Origin: Kofleriaceae bacterium
Lineage (GTDB): Bacteria; Myxococcota_A; Polyangia; Haliangiales; Haliangiaceae
Reading direction: 5' to 3'
DNA length: 33,637 nt
Assembly (NCBI GenBank): GCA_025357755.1
Contig: JANXOP010000047.1
Span: 1-33,637, forward strand
Every line of letters begins with the position of its first letter. The first letter of the stretch is position 1. Positions 16,868 through 26,246 of this stretch are shown piece by piece. Below the pieces are notes generated by a model. It made no database searches. It was not told the DNA's origin and saw nothing but the letters and a program-made list of their open reading frames with translations. A program made the translations under genes and the position numbers.

Positions 16868-18138
16868 GCGAGCGCCTGATCGATATCCGCGAGGATGTCG
16901 TCGATGTGCTCGAGGCCGATCGACAGGCGCACGTAGTCTTGCGTGACGCCGGTCGCGGCTTGCTCGGCCGGCGACAGCTGCTGGTGCGTCGTCGTCGCGG
17001 GATGGATCGCGAGCGTCTTGGCATCGCCGACGTTCGCGACGTGCGAGATCAGCTTGAGGCTATCGATGAACTTCTTGCCGCCGGCGAGGCCAGTCTTGAC
17101 GCCAAAGCCGAGGATCGCGCCGGCGCCACGCGGCAGGTATTTCTTGGTCTTCGCGTACTCCGAGCTCGTCTCGAGGCCGGGATAGTTGACCCAGGCGACG
17201 TTCTTGTGGCTCGACAGGTGCTTCGCGACCGCGAGCGCGTTCTGCGAGTGGCGCTCCATGCGGAGGTGCAGCGTCTCGAGCCCTTGCAGGAACAGGAACG
17301 CGCTGTGCGGCGACAGGGCCGGACCGAGGTCGCGCATCAGCGTGACGCGCGCCTTGATGATGTAGGCGATGTTGCCCATCGGCGCGAGTGCCGAGACGAA
17401 CTCGAGGCCGTGGTAGCTCGGATCCGGTGCGGTGATCAGCGGGAACTTGCCGCCGGTCGTCCAATCGAACTTACCGCTGTCGACGATGACGCCACCGATC
17501 GAGGTGCCGTGGCCACCGATGAACTTGGTCGCGGAGTACACCGCGATGTCGACGCCATGTTCGAACGGACGCAGCAGGAACGGCGAGACCGTATTGTCGA
17601 GGATGAGCGGGACGCCCTTGTCGTGCGCGATCTTCGAGAGTGCATCGAGGTCCGTCACGTCGAGCTTCGGGTTGCCGATCGACTCGGCATAGACCGCCTT
17701 GGTCTTGCTCGTGATCGCCTTCTCGAAGGCAGCGAGGTCGTTCGAGGGAACGAGCGTGACCTTGATCCCGAAGCGCGGCAGCGTGTTCTTGAACAGGTTG
17801 TACGTGCCGCCGTAGAGGTTATCGGCGGCCACGATCTCGTCACCCGCTTGCGCGATGTTGAGGAGCGCCAGCACGATCGCCGAGGTCCCGCTCGCCGTGG
17901 CCAGCGCGCCGACGCCACCATCGAGCTGCGTCATGCGCTGCTCGAACACGTCGTTCGTCGGGTTCATGAGCCGCGTGTAGATGTTGCCGAACTCCTTCAG
18001 TGCGAAGAGGTTCGCTGCGTGCTCGCTGCTCTTGAACTGATACGACGTGGTCTGGTGAATCGGCACCGCGCGCGATCCGGTCGTGGGATCCGGCGTTTGG
18101 CCGCCGTGCAGCGCGATGGTTTCGGGGCGGTAGGTCAT
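16864..18138 (-). CDS. metY: O-acetylhomoserine sulfhydrylase (PLP enzyme)
   Basis: This 424-residue Cys/Met-metabolism PLP enzyme has the [16 protein letters not shown] segment, [11 protein letters not shown], and the cofactor lysine K205 in [10 protein letters not shown]. Length and the [18 protein letters not shown] stretch fit the MetY/MET17 group, which makes homocysteine from O-acetylhomoserine and sulfide. It is the first gene of a metY-metA-dcp run. The ATG at 18138 lies just downstream of a striking palindromic operator candidate. The GGGAT directly before the ATG is at best a weak ribosome-binding site. Confidence 0.96.
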   Translation of the reverse strand: MTYRPETIALHGGQTPDPTTGSRAVPIHQTTSYQFKSSEHAANLFALKEFGNIYTRLMNPTNDVFEQRMTQLDGGVGALATASGTSAIVLALLNIAQAGDEIVAADNLYGGTYNLFKNTLPRFGIKVTLVPSNDLAAFEKAITSKTKAVYAESIGNPKLDVTDLDALSKIAHDKGVPLILDNTVSPFLLRPFEHGVDIAVYSATKFIGGHGTSIGGVIVDSGKFDWTTGGKFPLITAPDPSYHGLEFVSALAPMGNIAYIIKARVTLMRDLGPALSPHSAFLFLQGLETLHLRMERHSQNALAVAKHLSSHKNVAWVNYPGLETSSEYAKTKKYLPRGAGAILGFGVKTGLAGGKKFIDSLKLISHVANVGDAKTLAIHPATTTHQQLSPAEQAATGVTQDYVRLSIGLEHIDDILADIDQALA

Positions 18139-18145
18139 ATCCCGA

Positions 18146-18175
18146 TCTCTAGTACGACGGACAGACGTCCGTCAA
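18146..18175 (-). promoter_or_regulatory. Candidate metY promoter overlapping the palindrome
   Basis: On the minus strand TTGACG (18175-18170) is a five-of-six match to a -35 box. A weak -10 candidate, TAGAGA, lies 18 bp downstream (18151-18146). The -35 box sits in the centre of the palindrome, so a bound regulator would block it. The predicted start point falls almost at the ATG, implying a leaderless or very short 5' end if this -10 is right. Confidence 0.35.
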
Positions 18176-18184
18176 GACGGACGT
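18156..18184 (-). promoter_or_regulatory. Palindromic operator candidate for metY-metA-dcp
   Basis: ACGTCCGTC-AA-GACGGACGT (18165-18184) is a perfect 9-2-9 inverted repeat. A third copy of the half-site, GACGGAC, lies at 18156-18162. The cluster occupies the 65-bp gap ahead of metY, where a methionine-pathway regulator would bind. The same bases could also form two mutually exclusive hairpins in RNA (GACGGAC pairing with either GTCCGTC). With a 2-base loop and no T-run, an operator is more likely than a terminator. The binding protein is unknown. Confidence 0.6.
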
Positions 18185-18203
18185 TCGATGACCGGGCGAC
18201 GAA

Positions 18204-19409
18204 CTAGTCGTCGATCGAGCAGCGGTAGAGGTCGCCGTCGTGGACCTCGGCGGCAAGCGTCGTGGTTCCGGCCACATAGAAGGCGCCATACTCGTTGTCG
18301 CCAGCGCCGTAATCGTAGAGCTCGACGCTCGTCGCGCCCTTCGTGTAGGTGGTGACGCCGAGCTCGCCTTGATCGATGTGGGTCAAGCCGTCAGCGAGCG
18401 AAGTCGCGGCCGCGTACGAGACGCGGATCGCCGCGAGGGCATCTCCGGCCTGGGTGCCGGTGAGCTGGCTCGCTGCGGTCACGGTCTTCTTCGCGACCTG
18501 GACCCACGCGGTGTCGGCTTTGAAGTCACCGATGTTCTGGTGAAGGGCACACGTCGCGACGAGGGCGGTGCACGAAGTGATGTCCGAATCGTGGAGGCCC
18601 GCGACCATCGTCGCGGTCGTCGCGTCGAAGATCGCGCCGTACGGGTTGTCGCCCGAGCCGAACTCGACCGCGATGAACTCGCGCGCGCCGAGCAAGTCGT
18701 AGATGTGGACGAGATCGACCTGCTGAGCATCCATGTGTGAGAACGCCGTGGCGACATCGGGGACATCGGTCCAGCCGGACTCTTTGACCGCCGCGATCAC
18801 GCGTTGATCGTAGACCGCACCGAAGCCCGCGGCGGTGTACGTCGCGAGCGTGTACGTCGACTTGTTGTTCAACAAGTTCGGGTTCACGCCGTTGTTGAGA
18901 TCGTCCTGGAACGTGCCGAACACGCAAGCCGCCGGTGCCGCCGCGCAGCCCGCGCCGGTGCAATCGACCTCGACGCCGAATGGACCCTTGACGGTCGAAT
19001 CGTGGCCCTTCACGAGCACGCGATAGTCGCCCGCGCCGAGCGACTTGGTCAGCGATGACAACGTGCCTGCACCGCCATCGTCGTCACGCGCGATGTACGA
19101 GCCCCACGTGCCGGCCGTGGTCTTCTTGTACACGTACAGCACCGTATCGAGCGACTTGTCGTGCGGGATGCGCGACGTGAACGCGTGGATGCTCGCCGTG
19201 CCGGTCAGCGAGAACGTCCAGGTGTGGTAGTTCGCGCTGCCCGCCAGGGTCGCGGACTGCGGCGCCGCGAAGAGGAGTTTGCCGTGATCGGTCGGCTTCG
19301 CGAACGAATCCTCTTTACCGCCATCGCTCGGTGCGTCCTCCTCGGGACCTTTGTCATCGGCCGCACAGGAGAGCAGCGAAATCGACATCAAGAACAAGAG
19401 GCTGCGCAT
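18204..19409 (-). CDS. Exported lipoprotein with duplicated GDNxYGA module
   Basis: This 401-residue protein has a short signal peptide ending in LLSC (lipobox, Cys15), then an acidic segment including DGGKEDS, a linker style seen in many surface lipoproteins of this group. Residues about 45-150 look like a PPC-type beta domain (SANYHTWTFSLTGTASIHAF to GAGDYRVLVKG). Two related modules follow: EFGSGDNPYGAIFDATTATM with HDSDITSC, and YGAGDNEYGAFYVAGTTTL with HDGDLYRC. Each ends in a cysteine-containing HDxD motif. The function is unknown; outer-membrane or surface location is inferred. It lies upstream of metY on the same strand and diverges from lon. Confidence 0.85.
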   Translation of the reverse strand: MRSLLFLMSISLLSCAADDKGPEEDAPSDGGKEDSFAKPTDHGKLLFAAPQSATLAGSANYHTWTFSLTGTASIHAFTSRIPHDKSLDTVLYVYKKTTAGTWGSYIARDDDGGAGTLSSLTKSLGAGDYRVLVKGHDSTVKGPFGVEVDCTGAGCAAAPAACVFGTFQDDLNNGVNPNLLNNKSTYTLATYTAAGFGAVYDQRVIAAVKESGWTDVPDVATAFSHMDAQQVDLVHIYDLLGAREFIAVEFGSGDNPYGAIFDATTATMVAGLHDSDITSCTALVATCALHQNIGDFKADTAWVQVAKKTVTAASQLTGTQAGDALAAIRVSYAAATSLADGLTHIDQGELGVTTYTKGATSVELYDYGAGDNEYGAFYVAGTTTLAAEVHDGDLYRCSIDD

Positions 19410-19561
19410 GCTCGGGCTCTCTACAAGCGGTGTTCCAGATTTGCCCCACGAGCGTCGCCATGATTCCAGGTGGTTACCGAGGGCTGGCGAATGGATCCGC
19501 CGGCTAAGCGAGTCTTTCGGCCAGGTTGCGACGACTCCGAAGGGTGCGCAGATCGTTAGCT

Positions 19562-21952
19562 ATGTCCAAGACCCTCCCGATCGTCCCGATGCGCAGCGGC
19601 GTGCTGTTCCCTGGGGTGAGCCTGCCGATCACGGCAGCCCGTCCCGCGACGTTGCGAGCCATCGAGGCCGCGCTCCGAGATCCGGAGCATAAGGTGTTCG
19701 TCGTCGCCCAGCGCGACGATGTCGATGAAGTTACCGCCGACGGGCTCTACACGTTCGGCGTGATCGCGACCCTCGGCTCCGTGCAGCGCGGCATGGGCGG
19801 GCTGCGCGTGGTCCTCGAAGGCCAGGGGCGTGGCATCGCCCTCCGCGTGACGCCGACGGATGGCTACCTCACGGCGCAGGTCTCGGAGCAGCAAGAGCTC
19901 CAGCCGCTCGACGCCAAGGATCCGACGTTCGTCGGGCTCTATCGCGAGGTCCGTGATCGCGCCGCCGAGCTCGCGAAGAAGCGCGGCGTGCCTGACGAGA
20001 CTGTCGAGCAGATGATGACGCACATCACCGAACCGGGTCGCCTCGTCGATCTCGTCGCCGGTTATCTCGATGTTCCGGTCGCCGAGCGCCAGGCGCTGCT
20101 CGAGGTGCTCGCGATCGAGGATCGCCTGCGCCGCGTGCTGATCCATGTCCAGCGCCAGATCGAAGTGGTCTCCGCGCAGGAGGACATCCACTCGAAGGTC
20201 AAAGAGGAGATCGGTGATCGCCAGCGCGAGCACTACCTGCGCCAGCAGTTGAAGGCGATCCAGAGCGAGCTCGGCGAGGGCGATGAAGCGCAGGACGAAG
20301 CGCTCAAGGAGCTCAAGGCCAAGCTCGACGGGCTGCCGCTTCCGGACGAGGCGCGCAAGGAGGTCACGCGCGAGTGGTCGCGGCTGACGCGCGTCGGTAA
20401 GGAGTCGATGGAATCGCAGGTGATCCGCACGTACCTCGAGACGGTGGCCGAGCTGCCGTGGGGCGTGCGCACCGACGAGCACCTCGATGTCCTCTCGGCC
20501 GCGAAGGTCCTCGACGAAGATCACTACGGGCTCGGGGACGTGAAGGATCGCGTGCTCGAGTTCCTCTCGGTCTATCAGCTGACAAAGAAGAGCGATCAGA
20601 AAGGTCGGATCCTGCTGTTCACGGGTCCGCCGGGCGTCGGCAAGACCTCGATCGCGAAGTCGATCGCTCGTGCGATGGGGCGCAAGTACGTCCGCATCTC
20701 GCTCGGTGGTGCGCGGGACGAGGCCGATATTCGCGGCCATCGCCGCACGTACATCGGCGCGCTGCCGGGTCGCTTGATCGCCGGCATGAAGCAAGCCGGC
20801 AGCAAGAATCCGGTGTTCCTGCTCGATGAAGTCGACAAGCTCGGCCAGTCGCATCAGGGCGATCCGGCGTCCGCGCTGCTCGAGGTGCTCGATCCCGCGC
20901 AGAACGATACGTTCACCGATCACTACCTCGGGGTGCCGTTCGATCTGTCCGAGGTCATGTTCATCGCGACCGCGAACTTCATCCAGAACATCCCGGGCCC
21001 GCTGCTCGATCGCATGGAGATCGTGGATTTCTCCGGCTACACCGAAAAAGAAAAGCTCGAGATCGCGAAGAGCTACCTGGTCAAGCGCCAGCTCGAAGCG
21101 AATGGCCTCACGCCCGATCAACTGACGCTCACCGACGACGCCGTGCGCGAGGTCATCACCTCGTACACTCGCGAAGCCGGCGTGCGTAACCTCGAACGCG
21201 AGATCGGAAGGCTCGCGCGTAAGGTCACGCGGAAGATCGCCGGCAAGGAGATCGAGCGTGCTTCGCTCGACCGCGCCGACGTCCGTCCTCTGCTCGGCCG
21301 ACCGCGCGTGCATCCCGAGAAGGCGAACCGCGAGGATCAGGTCGGTATCTCGACCGGCATGTACTACACGCCGATGGGTGGCGACATCATGTTCATCGAA
21401 GCGGCACCCATGAAGGGCAAGGGCAACCTCGTCCTCACGGGTCAGCTCGGTGACGTGATGAAGGAGTCCGCGCAGGCGGCGTGGACGTTCGCTCGCTCGC
21501 ATGCCGACTGGCTGTCGATCGACGATCGCGTGTTCGAGCGTGACGTGCACGTGCACGTCCCGGCGGGTGCGATCCCGAAAGATGGACCTTCGGCGGGCAT
21601 CGCGATGGCCACGGCCATGGTCTCGGCACTCTCGGGGCGCCCCGCGCGCCACGACGTGGCGATGACCGGCGAGATCACGCTCTCGGGTCGCGTGCTGCCG
21701 ATCGGTGGCCTCAAGGAAAAGATCCTCGGCGCGGTGCGCGCGGGCATCACGAACTTCGTGATCCCGGCGGACAACGCGGCCGACCTCGAGGATCTGCCGG
21801 CCGAGGTCCGCGAGCGGATCAAGGTCACGCCGGTCGAGACCCTGCTCCACGCGCTCTCGATCACGCTGCGCGATACGGTGCAGCGCGATGGCCGGCTGTA
21901 CTTCCAGCCGGCACTCGCGGCGGTCACGCCGACCGAGCGGATCGCGCACTAG
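19562..21952 (+). CDS. lon: ATP-dependent protease Lon
   Basis: This 796-residue Lon protease has an N-terminal substrate-recognition LON domain from about residue 3 ([20 protein letters not shown]). A coiled helical region with [20 protein letters not shown] follows. The AAA+ module has Walker [10 protein letters not shown] near 355 and the [11 protein letters not shown]alker B. The serine-lysine peptidase domain has S677 in [11 protein letters not shown] and K718 in GGLKEKILG. It degrades damaged and regulatory proteins in the cytoplasm. ATG 19562 is chosen at the start of LON homology. Two short palindromes follow the stop. The 152-bp gap to the divergent lipoprotein gene presumably holds both promoters, but I see no clear consensus boxes. 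Confidence 0.97.
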   Translation: MSKTLPIVPMRSGVLFPGVSLPITAARPATLRAIEAALRDPEHKVFVVAQRDDVDEVTADGLYTFGVIATLGSVQRGMGGLRVVLEGQGRGIALRVTPTDGYLTAQVSEQQELQPLDAKDPTFVGLYREVRDRAAELAKKRGVPDETVEQMMTHITEPGRLVDLVAGYLDVPVAERQALLEVLAIEDRLRRVLIHVQRQIEVVSAQEDIHSKVKEEIGDRQREHYLRQQLKAIQSELGEGDEAQDEALKELKAKLDGLPLPDEARKEVTREWSRLTRVGKESMESQVIRTYLETVAELPWGVRTDEHLDVLSAAKVLDEDHYGLGDVKDRVLEFLSVYQLTKKSDQKGRILLFTGPPGVGKTSIAKSIARAMGRKYVRISLGGARDEADIRGHRRTYIGALPGRLIAGMKQAGSKNPVFLLDEVDKLGQSHQGDPASALLEVLDPAQNDTFTDHYLGVPFDLSEVMFIATANFIQNIPGPLLDRMEIVDFSGYTEKEKLEIAKSYLVKRQLEANGLTPDQLTLTDDAVREVITSYTREAGVRNLEREIGRLARKVTRKIAGKEIERASLDRADVRPLLGRPRVHPEKANREDQVGISTGMYYTPMGGDIMFIEAAPMKGKGNLVLTGQLGDVMKESAQAAWTFARSHADWLSIDDRVFERDVHVHVPAGAIPKDGPSAGIAMATAMVSALSGRPARHDVAMTGEITLSGRVLPIGGLKEKILGAVRAGITNFVIPADNAADLEDLPAEVRERIKVTPVETLLHALSITLRDTVQRDGRLYFQPALAAVTPTERIAH

Positions 21953-21981
21953 GGTCACGACCCACCGAGCGCCGGCGCTCG
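21952..21981 (+). terminator. Tandem palindromes after lon, possible terminator
   Basis: GGGTC-AC-GACCC (21952-21963) is followed at once by the perfect 16-base palindrome CGAGCGCCGGCGCTCG (21966-21981). They start at the last base of the lon stop codon and lie before the next gene. There is no T-run, so intrinsic termination would be weak; an mRNA-stabilising or protein-binding role is also possible. Confidence 0.35.
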
Positions 21982-22052
21982 CCGCGCCGTCGCCGCGTGG
22001 GATCTTTCGTCGCGCTGCGACCTCGGACGCCAAGTGACGCTACAGTAGTCGG

Positions 22053-23000
22053 ATGTCGAGCTGGATCGAAGTCGTACCCGAGGCCGCGCTCGTCGAGGCG
22101 CGGGCGTTCAACGAAAAGCTCGAGAAGATCCTCGCTACGATTCCTTCGATCCACACCCTCGACCCCAAGCAGGTGCGCGCGGCGCGGCGCGACGGCAAGG
22201 GGATCTTTCCGCCGCCGGTATTCTCGCCGGCGGCCACGGATCTCGAGATCAAGACGCGCGGCGGTGCGATCAAGCTGCGCATCGTGCGACCGCCCGGCGA
22301 ACCGAAGGGCGTGTACCTCCACCTTCATGGCGGCGGTTGGACACTCGGCGCGCATGACATGCAGGACGTGCAGTTGATCGAGACCGCGAAGGCGACGGGA
22401 CTCGTCGTCGCGAGCGTCGACTATCGGTTGGGACCCGAGCATCCGTTCCCCGCGGGCATCGACGACTGCGAAGATGCCGCGCGCTGGCTCGTGCTCGAAG
22501 GTGCCGAAGCGCTCGCGGCACCCGCGCGGTTCGCGATCGGTGGTGAATCGGCCGGCGCGCACCTCGCGGCCCTCACGCTGTTGCGCCTGCCACGCAACGC
22601 GTTCTACGCGGCGAACCTGGTGTACGGCGCGTACGACATGTCGCAAACCCCGAGTCAGCGGCTGTGGGGCGATCGCAACCTCGTGCTGTCGGGACCGATC
22701 GTTGATTTCTTCGCCGAGTGCGTGCTGCCGAAGATGCCGATGGAGGAGCGCCGCTCGCCCGCCTACTCGCCGCTGTTCGCAGACCTCGCGAACCTGCCAC
22801 CGGCGCTGTTCACGGTTGGCCTGCTCGATCCATTGATCGACGACACGCTGTTCATGGAGGCGCGTTGGCGCGCGGCGGGTAACTCGACGACGCTGCGCGT
22901 GTGGCCCGAGGCCGTACACGGCTTCAACTCGTTCCCGATCGAGATCGGCAAGATGTCCAATCGCGATCAGCACGAGTTCCTGGCGTCGCGGCTCGCCTAG
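22053..23000 (+). CDS. Alpha/beta-hydrolase, hormone-sensitive-lipase type esterase
   Basis: This 315-residue hydrolase has an oxyanion-hole motif HGGGW (92-96), YRLGPEHPFPAGIDD, nucleophile S166 in GGESAGAH, D259 in GLLDPLIDD and H289 in AVHGF. This is the complete layout of HSL-family (type IV) carboxylesterases, which hydrolyse short to medium acyl esters. There is no signal peptide, so it should be cytoplasmic. It lies 100 bp after lon and ends inside a CTAG tetranucleotide that also carries the stop of the convergent DUF2252 gene. The natural substrate is not evident. Confidence 0.92.
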   Translation: MSSWIEVVPEAALVEARAFNEKLEKILATIPSIHTLDPKQVRAARRDGKGIFPPPVFSPAATDLEIKTRGGAIKLRIVRPPGEPKGVYLHLHGGGWTLGAHDMQDVQLIETAKATGLVVASVDYRLGPEHPFPAGIDDCEDAARWLVLEGAEALAAPARFAIGGESAGAHLAALTLLRLPRNAFYAANLVYGAYDMSQTPSQRLWGDRNLVLSGPIVDFFAECVLPKMPMEERRSPAYSPLFADLANLPPALFTVGLLDPLIDDTLFMEARWRAAGNSTTLRVWPEAVHGFNSFPIEIGKMSNRDQHEFLASRLA

Positions 23001-24331
23001 TCGATATCGGCCGAAACGATCTCGCCACGGCCGATCGCGGCGACCAGCAGTGCGTGATCGGCGGTGACTTGATCGGCCGCGATCGTCGCCATCTTCGCGA
23101 TCGCGCGATCGAGCTTCTCGGCGTCGCCCGCGTAGCCGTAGAGCACGGCGGGGTCCGAAGTCCGGGCGTGGCCCTTCGCGAAGGTCTCGCCCGAGACGCG
23201 CGAGTACTCGACGAGCGACGAGCGCCGCAGATCCTCCGGATCGATCGCGGCCTTGTGGTCGGCGAGCTGGCGCACGTAGAACGGGCGGTTGTTGATCGTG
23301 GTCCAGCCGATGAACGGATCGACCGAGGTCTGCATGCGGTGTGCGCCCTCGGCGACGCGGCGGCCATCGTGCTGCGCGGGAACCGCCCAGCCGTGATCCG
23401 CGTACGTGCTCGGTAGCGCCTCCTTGACCTGCAGGATCAGCGAATCCTCGGGTCCGTTGCCTGCACAGATCACCGCGTAGTTGTGAACGCCGATGCTGCC
23501 CGTGCCCGCGACCTTGAAGGCGACATCGTACGGCGCGTAGGCATCGAGCACCTGCTGGCGGCTCGGCCCGACGGTGTCGCGGTACTCGTTCAAGGAGCCG
23601 AGCACGAGCTCGGCTTCTTCGTCCGGAATGCGCCGGAGCTTCGGATCCGCTGCGACGAAGCGATGGCGACCATCCGGCAGGGCCGGAGCGCAGAGCGCCT
23701 CGCGCGCCTGCAGTGGCTTGATGTGCTCGGCCTTCGAGAGTACGCGACCGACCGGGCCTTCGACCTCGAAGCGATGGACGGAGTAGCGCGCGAGCTCGAC
23801 CGCGGGGAGCTCCGCGAGCTCGTGCATGGTCTCGCGCCACGAGCGCACCATCGCCATCACGGCGTCCTTGGCAACGGCCTCGCTCGCGTGGCCTTCGCGC
23901 GCGACCAGGACGATGCTGATCGCGAGGCGCTTGAGATCCCATTCCCACGGCGCGCGACAGGTCTCGTCAAAATCGTTGAGATCGAACACGACCTTGCCAT
24001 CGGGCGCGGAGTACGCGCCGAGGTTGCGGAGGTGCGCGTCGCCGCAGATCTGGACGAAGTAACCGGTGTGCGGCAACGCCATCAGGTCCGGCGCCATGAT
24101 CGAAGCATTCCCGCGCAGGTACGCGAACGGCGACATCGCCATGCGCCCGTGCCTGAACGGCAGCACGTCGGGTAGTCGGCCTTCTTCGGCCGCCTTGAGG
24201 CGGCCGAGGACATCGCGCTCGCCCGTGGTCCACACATCGTGATCGATGCGGCGCACGACGTCGCGCAGGCTGCGGCCGTAGGCTTCACGCTCGGCGCGAG
24301 CGACGTGACGAGGCGGAGGAGTCGTGGTCAT
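22997..24331 (-). CDS. DUF2252 family protein
   Basis: This 444-residue protein matches the DUF2252 pattern. It has RHGRMAMSPFAYLRGNA, then ICGDAHLRNLGAY (G97 to Y107) and VFDLNDFDE near 116-123, WEWDLKRLA, and later VGTGS-like VAGTGSIGVHNYAV and YVRQLADHKAA. The GDxHxxN and DFDE segments recall phosphotransferase-type kinase folds, so nucleotide-dependent phosphorylation is possible but not established for the family. ATG 24331 is chosen; a GTG at 24346 would add five residues. Neither has a visible ribosome-binding site. It lies 77 bp downstream of an EamA transporter gene on the same strand. Confidence 0.88.
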   Translation of the reverse strand: MTTTPPPRHVARAEREAYGRSLRDVVRRIDHDVWTTGERDVLGRLKAAEEGRLPDVLPFRHGRMAMSPFAYLRGNASIMAPDLMALPHTGYFVQICGDAHLRNLGAYSAPDGKVVFDLNDFDETCRAPWEWDLKRLAISIVLVAREGHASEAVAKDAVMAMVRSWRETMHELAELPAVELARYSVHRFEVEGPVGRVLSKAEHIKPLQAREALCAPALPDGRHRFVAADPKLRRIPDEEAELVLGSLNEYRDTVGPSRQQVLDAYAPYDVAFKVAGTGSIGVHNYAVICAGNGPEDSLILQVKEALPSTYADHGWAVPAQHDGRRVAEGAHRMQTSVDPFIGWTTINNRPFYVRQLADHKAAIDPEDLRRSSLVEYSRVSGETFAKGHARTSDPAVLYGYAGDAEKLDRAIAKMATIAADQVTADHALLVAAIGRGEIVSADID

Positions 24332-24408
24332 GAGGGTCGCCGACACTAGCAGTTCGACGTTGCGGGTTTAGAGTCCGTGCATGAAAGCGCTGTTAATCGT
24401 GGTGGGTG

Positions 24409-25239
24409 CTACCGCCGGGACGTGAGCGCGAGCGCGAGGCCGCAGACGATCGCGGCACCGCCGATGGCGAGCCCCGGTCGCAGGACCTCGCCGAACAGGA
24501 GCATCGCGGCGGCGGCCGTGAGGACCGGCACCGAGAGCTGGATCGCGGCGGCTCGCGTCGCGCCGAGCACCGGCACGGCGGCGTACCAGAGCGAGTAGCC
24601 GAGGCCAGAGGCGAGCCCTCCCGACGCGGCCGCGAGCACGATGCCACGCGCGCTCGCACGAGCACCGGTGAGCTGCGCGACGAGGATCAGGACGATCGCT
24701 ATCGGCACCGTGCGCACGAAGTTATCGGCCGTGGTCGCGAGCGGGCGCGCGACACCGCGACCGCGCAGCGAGTAGATGCCCCAGCCGATGCCCGCGACGA
24801 TCATCAGCGCGGCGCCACGCACCGGAGGTGGATCGATCCCGGGCGCATTGATCACGACGAGCCCGGCGAGGGCGACCGCCCAGCCGATCCACTGTGCCGC
24901 GGTCGGGCGATCGCCACCGAGGAGGCCGCCGGTGATCATCGTGAGCTGGACCGTGCCGAACAGGATCAGCGCACCGGCGCCCGCGCCGAGCTCGCGATAC
25001 GCAAACGTGAACGCGACCGCATAGCCGGCGAGCGCCGCCGCCGAGCGCCACGAGCCTGCACCTCGAAACGAACCACGACGACCGAGCACGAGCAGTGCGA
25101 GGACGACCGCACCAGTCGCGAGCCGGATCGCCGTGAAGCTCGCGGCATCGATCTCGTTGCCGCGCAGGGCAGCGCGGGAGAGCAGTGAATTCGCCGCAAA
25201 CCCCACCATCGCTGCAGCTGCGAGCAGGGCGGTCCGCAC
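24409..25239 (-). CDS. EamA/DMT-family membrane transporter
   Basis: This 276-residue protein has about ten hydrophobic segments in two related halves. Features include AAMVGFAANSLLSRAAL at the N-terminus, FTAIRLATGAVVLALLVL, and in the second half SGLGYSLWYAAVPVLGATRAAA followed by LFGEVLRPGLAIGGAAIV. This is the drug/metabolite transporter pattern, usually exporting amino acids or other small metabolites. The start is a GTG at 25239, 30 bp from the divergent yihY-like gene. The substrate cannot be predicted. Confidence 0.9.
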   Translation of the reverse strand: MRTALLAAAAMVGFAANSLLSRAALRGNEIDAASFTAIRLATGAVVLALLVLGRRGSFRGAGSWRSAAALAGYAVAFTFAYRELGAGAGALILFGTVQLTMITGGLLGGDRPTAAQWIGWAVALAGLVVINAPGIDPPPVRGAALMIVAGIGWGIYSLRGRGVARPLATTADNFVRTVPIAIVLILVAQLTGARASARGIVLAAASGGLASGLGYSLWYAAVPVLGATRAAAIQLSVPVLTAAAAMLLFGEVLRPGLAIGGAAIVCGLALALTSRR

Positions 25240-25257
25240 GGCGCTACCTTACGACAT

Positions 25258-25269
25258 ATGATCGGGTGA
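25258..25269 (+). other. Three-codon leader ORF abutting the YihY start
   Basis: ATG ATC GGG TGA is followed immediately by the ATG of the membrane-protein gene, with no base between stop and start. The GGGTGA may double as its weak ribosome-binding site. This could couple reinitiation to the next gene, or be chance within the 30-bp divergent gap. Confidence 0.25.
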
Positions 25270-26181
25270 ATGGCCCGCCGTCGGTTTCAGGAGGGGCGCG
25301 AGCTCATCAAGGACGCGCTCGGCTCGTACTCGCGCCACAACGGACGAATGCTCGCGAGCGCGGTCGCGTTCTCGGCGCTGCTGTCGATCGCGCCGCTGCT
25401 CTTCATCGCGCTCGGCATCGCGAGCATCGCGGTGGGGGACGACATCGGGCGAGCGAGCGTGCAGCACGATCTCGCGCGCTGGATCGGCACCGAGAGCGCC
25501 CAGACGATCATGAGCCTGCTCGATCACGCGCGCGTGACCGGGCGGAGTGCGGCGGCGAGTGTGCTCGGCGCGGTCGTGCTCGTGTACGCGTCGACCCGGT
25601 TGTTCAGCCAGATGAAGCGCGCGCTCAATCACATGTGGGACGTGCATGCGAAGTCGGGCAAGGGCCTGCGGGCCAAGGTCATCAAGCAGGCGCGCAAGCG
25701 CGGGCTGGCGCTCTTGCTCGTGGTGTTCGTCGGCGTGCTGATCATCGCAGTCGTCGCCGTCAAGACCGTGCTCGCGGTCTCGCTGCACCTCCTGCCCGAT
25801 GGGGAGGAGCGCGCGCTGTGGCGCGCCGGCGAGATGATCGTGTCGCTCGGCACGACCACCTTGATGTTCGCGGCGCTGTTCAAGACGCTGCCCGATGCGA
25901 AGCTCGCGTGGCGCGATGCGTGGCGCGGCGCGCTGGTCACCTCGATCTTGTTCTCGGTCGGCACGACCGTGATCAGCCTGTACCTCGGCCACAAGACGCT
26001 CGATGTCCTGTATGGCCCGGGCGGATCCCTGGTCTTGCTCCTGCTCTGGGTCCAGTACTCGGCGCAGGTGTTCTTTCTCGGAGCTGCGGTGACCGGCGAG
26101 CTCGCGCGCCGACGAGGAAGCGCGATTTCTCCGAATGAAAATGGCGTGAGAGTCGTGTTCGCCGATGGCGAGGCGATGTAG
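25270..26181 (+). CDS. YihY/BrkB-family inner-membrane protein
   Basis: This 303-residue membrane protein has the family's N-terminal amphipathic segment with SAVAFSALLSIAPLLFIALG. It continues with SVLGAVVLVYASTRLFSQMKRALNHMWDV, two hydrophobic spans near 150-175 and 190-215, and the C-terminal GSLVLLLLWVQYSAQVFFLGA hairpin. YihY/BrkB proteins (once misannotated as RNase BN) are conserved membrane proteins of unsettled function. Length is normal. A 14-base palindrome follows the stop by three bases. Confidence 0.92.
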   Translation: MARRRFQEGRELIKDALGSYSRHNGRMLASAVAFSALLSIAPLLFIALGIASIAVGDDIGRASVQHDLARWIGTESAQTIMSLLDHARVTGRSAAASVLGAVVLVYASTRLFSQMKRALNHMWDVHAKSGKGLRAKVIKQARKRGLALLLVVFVGVLIIAVVAVKTVLAVSLHLLPDGEERALWRAGEMIVSLGTTTLMFAALFKTLPDAKLAWRDAWRGALVTSILFSVGTTVISLYLGHKTLDVLYGPGGSLVLLLLWVQYSAQVFFLGAAVTGELARRRGSAISPNENGVRVVFADGEAM

Positions 26182-26184
26182 GCA

Positions 26185-26198
26185 GATCGGCGCCGATC
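26185..26198. other. 14-base perfect palindrome GATCGGCGCCGATC
   Basis: The sequence is self-complementary over all 14 bases, three bases after the YihY stop and 48 bp before the GH25 start. It may stabilise or end the upstream transcript, or be a regulator site for the downstream gene. No T-run follows. Confidence 0.35.
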
Positions 26199-26246
26199 AG
26201 CGATAGCGTCGCCAAAAAGCCACACGATCAGGAACTTCTCAAGTGT

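Noticed and set aside
18139..18203. SAM-type riboswitch ahead of metY
   Set aside because: The gap is only 65 bp, is dominated by a simple palindrome, and shows no multi-stem pseudoknot layout or conserved SAM-riboswitch core.
19556..22033. Very long antisense open frame opposite lon
   Set aside because: It has Arg/Asp/His-heavy composition typical of the mirrored frame of a GC-rich gene, and the plus-strand frame is a complete Lon protease.
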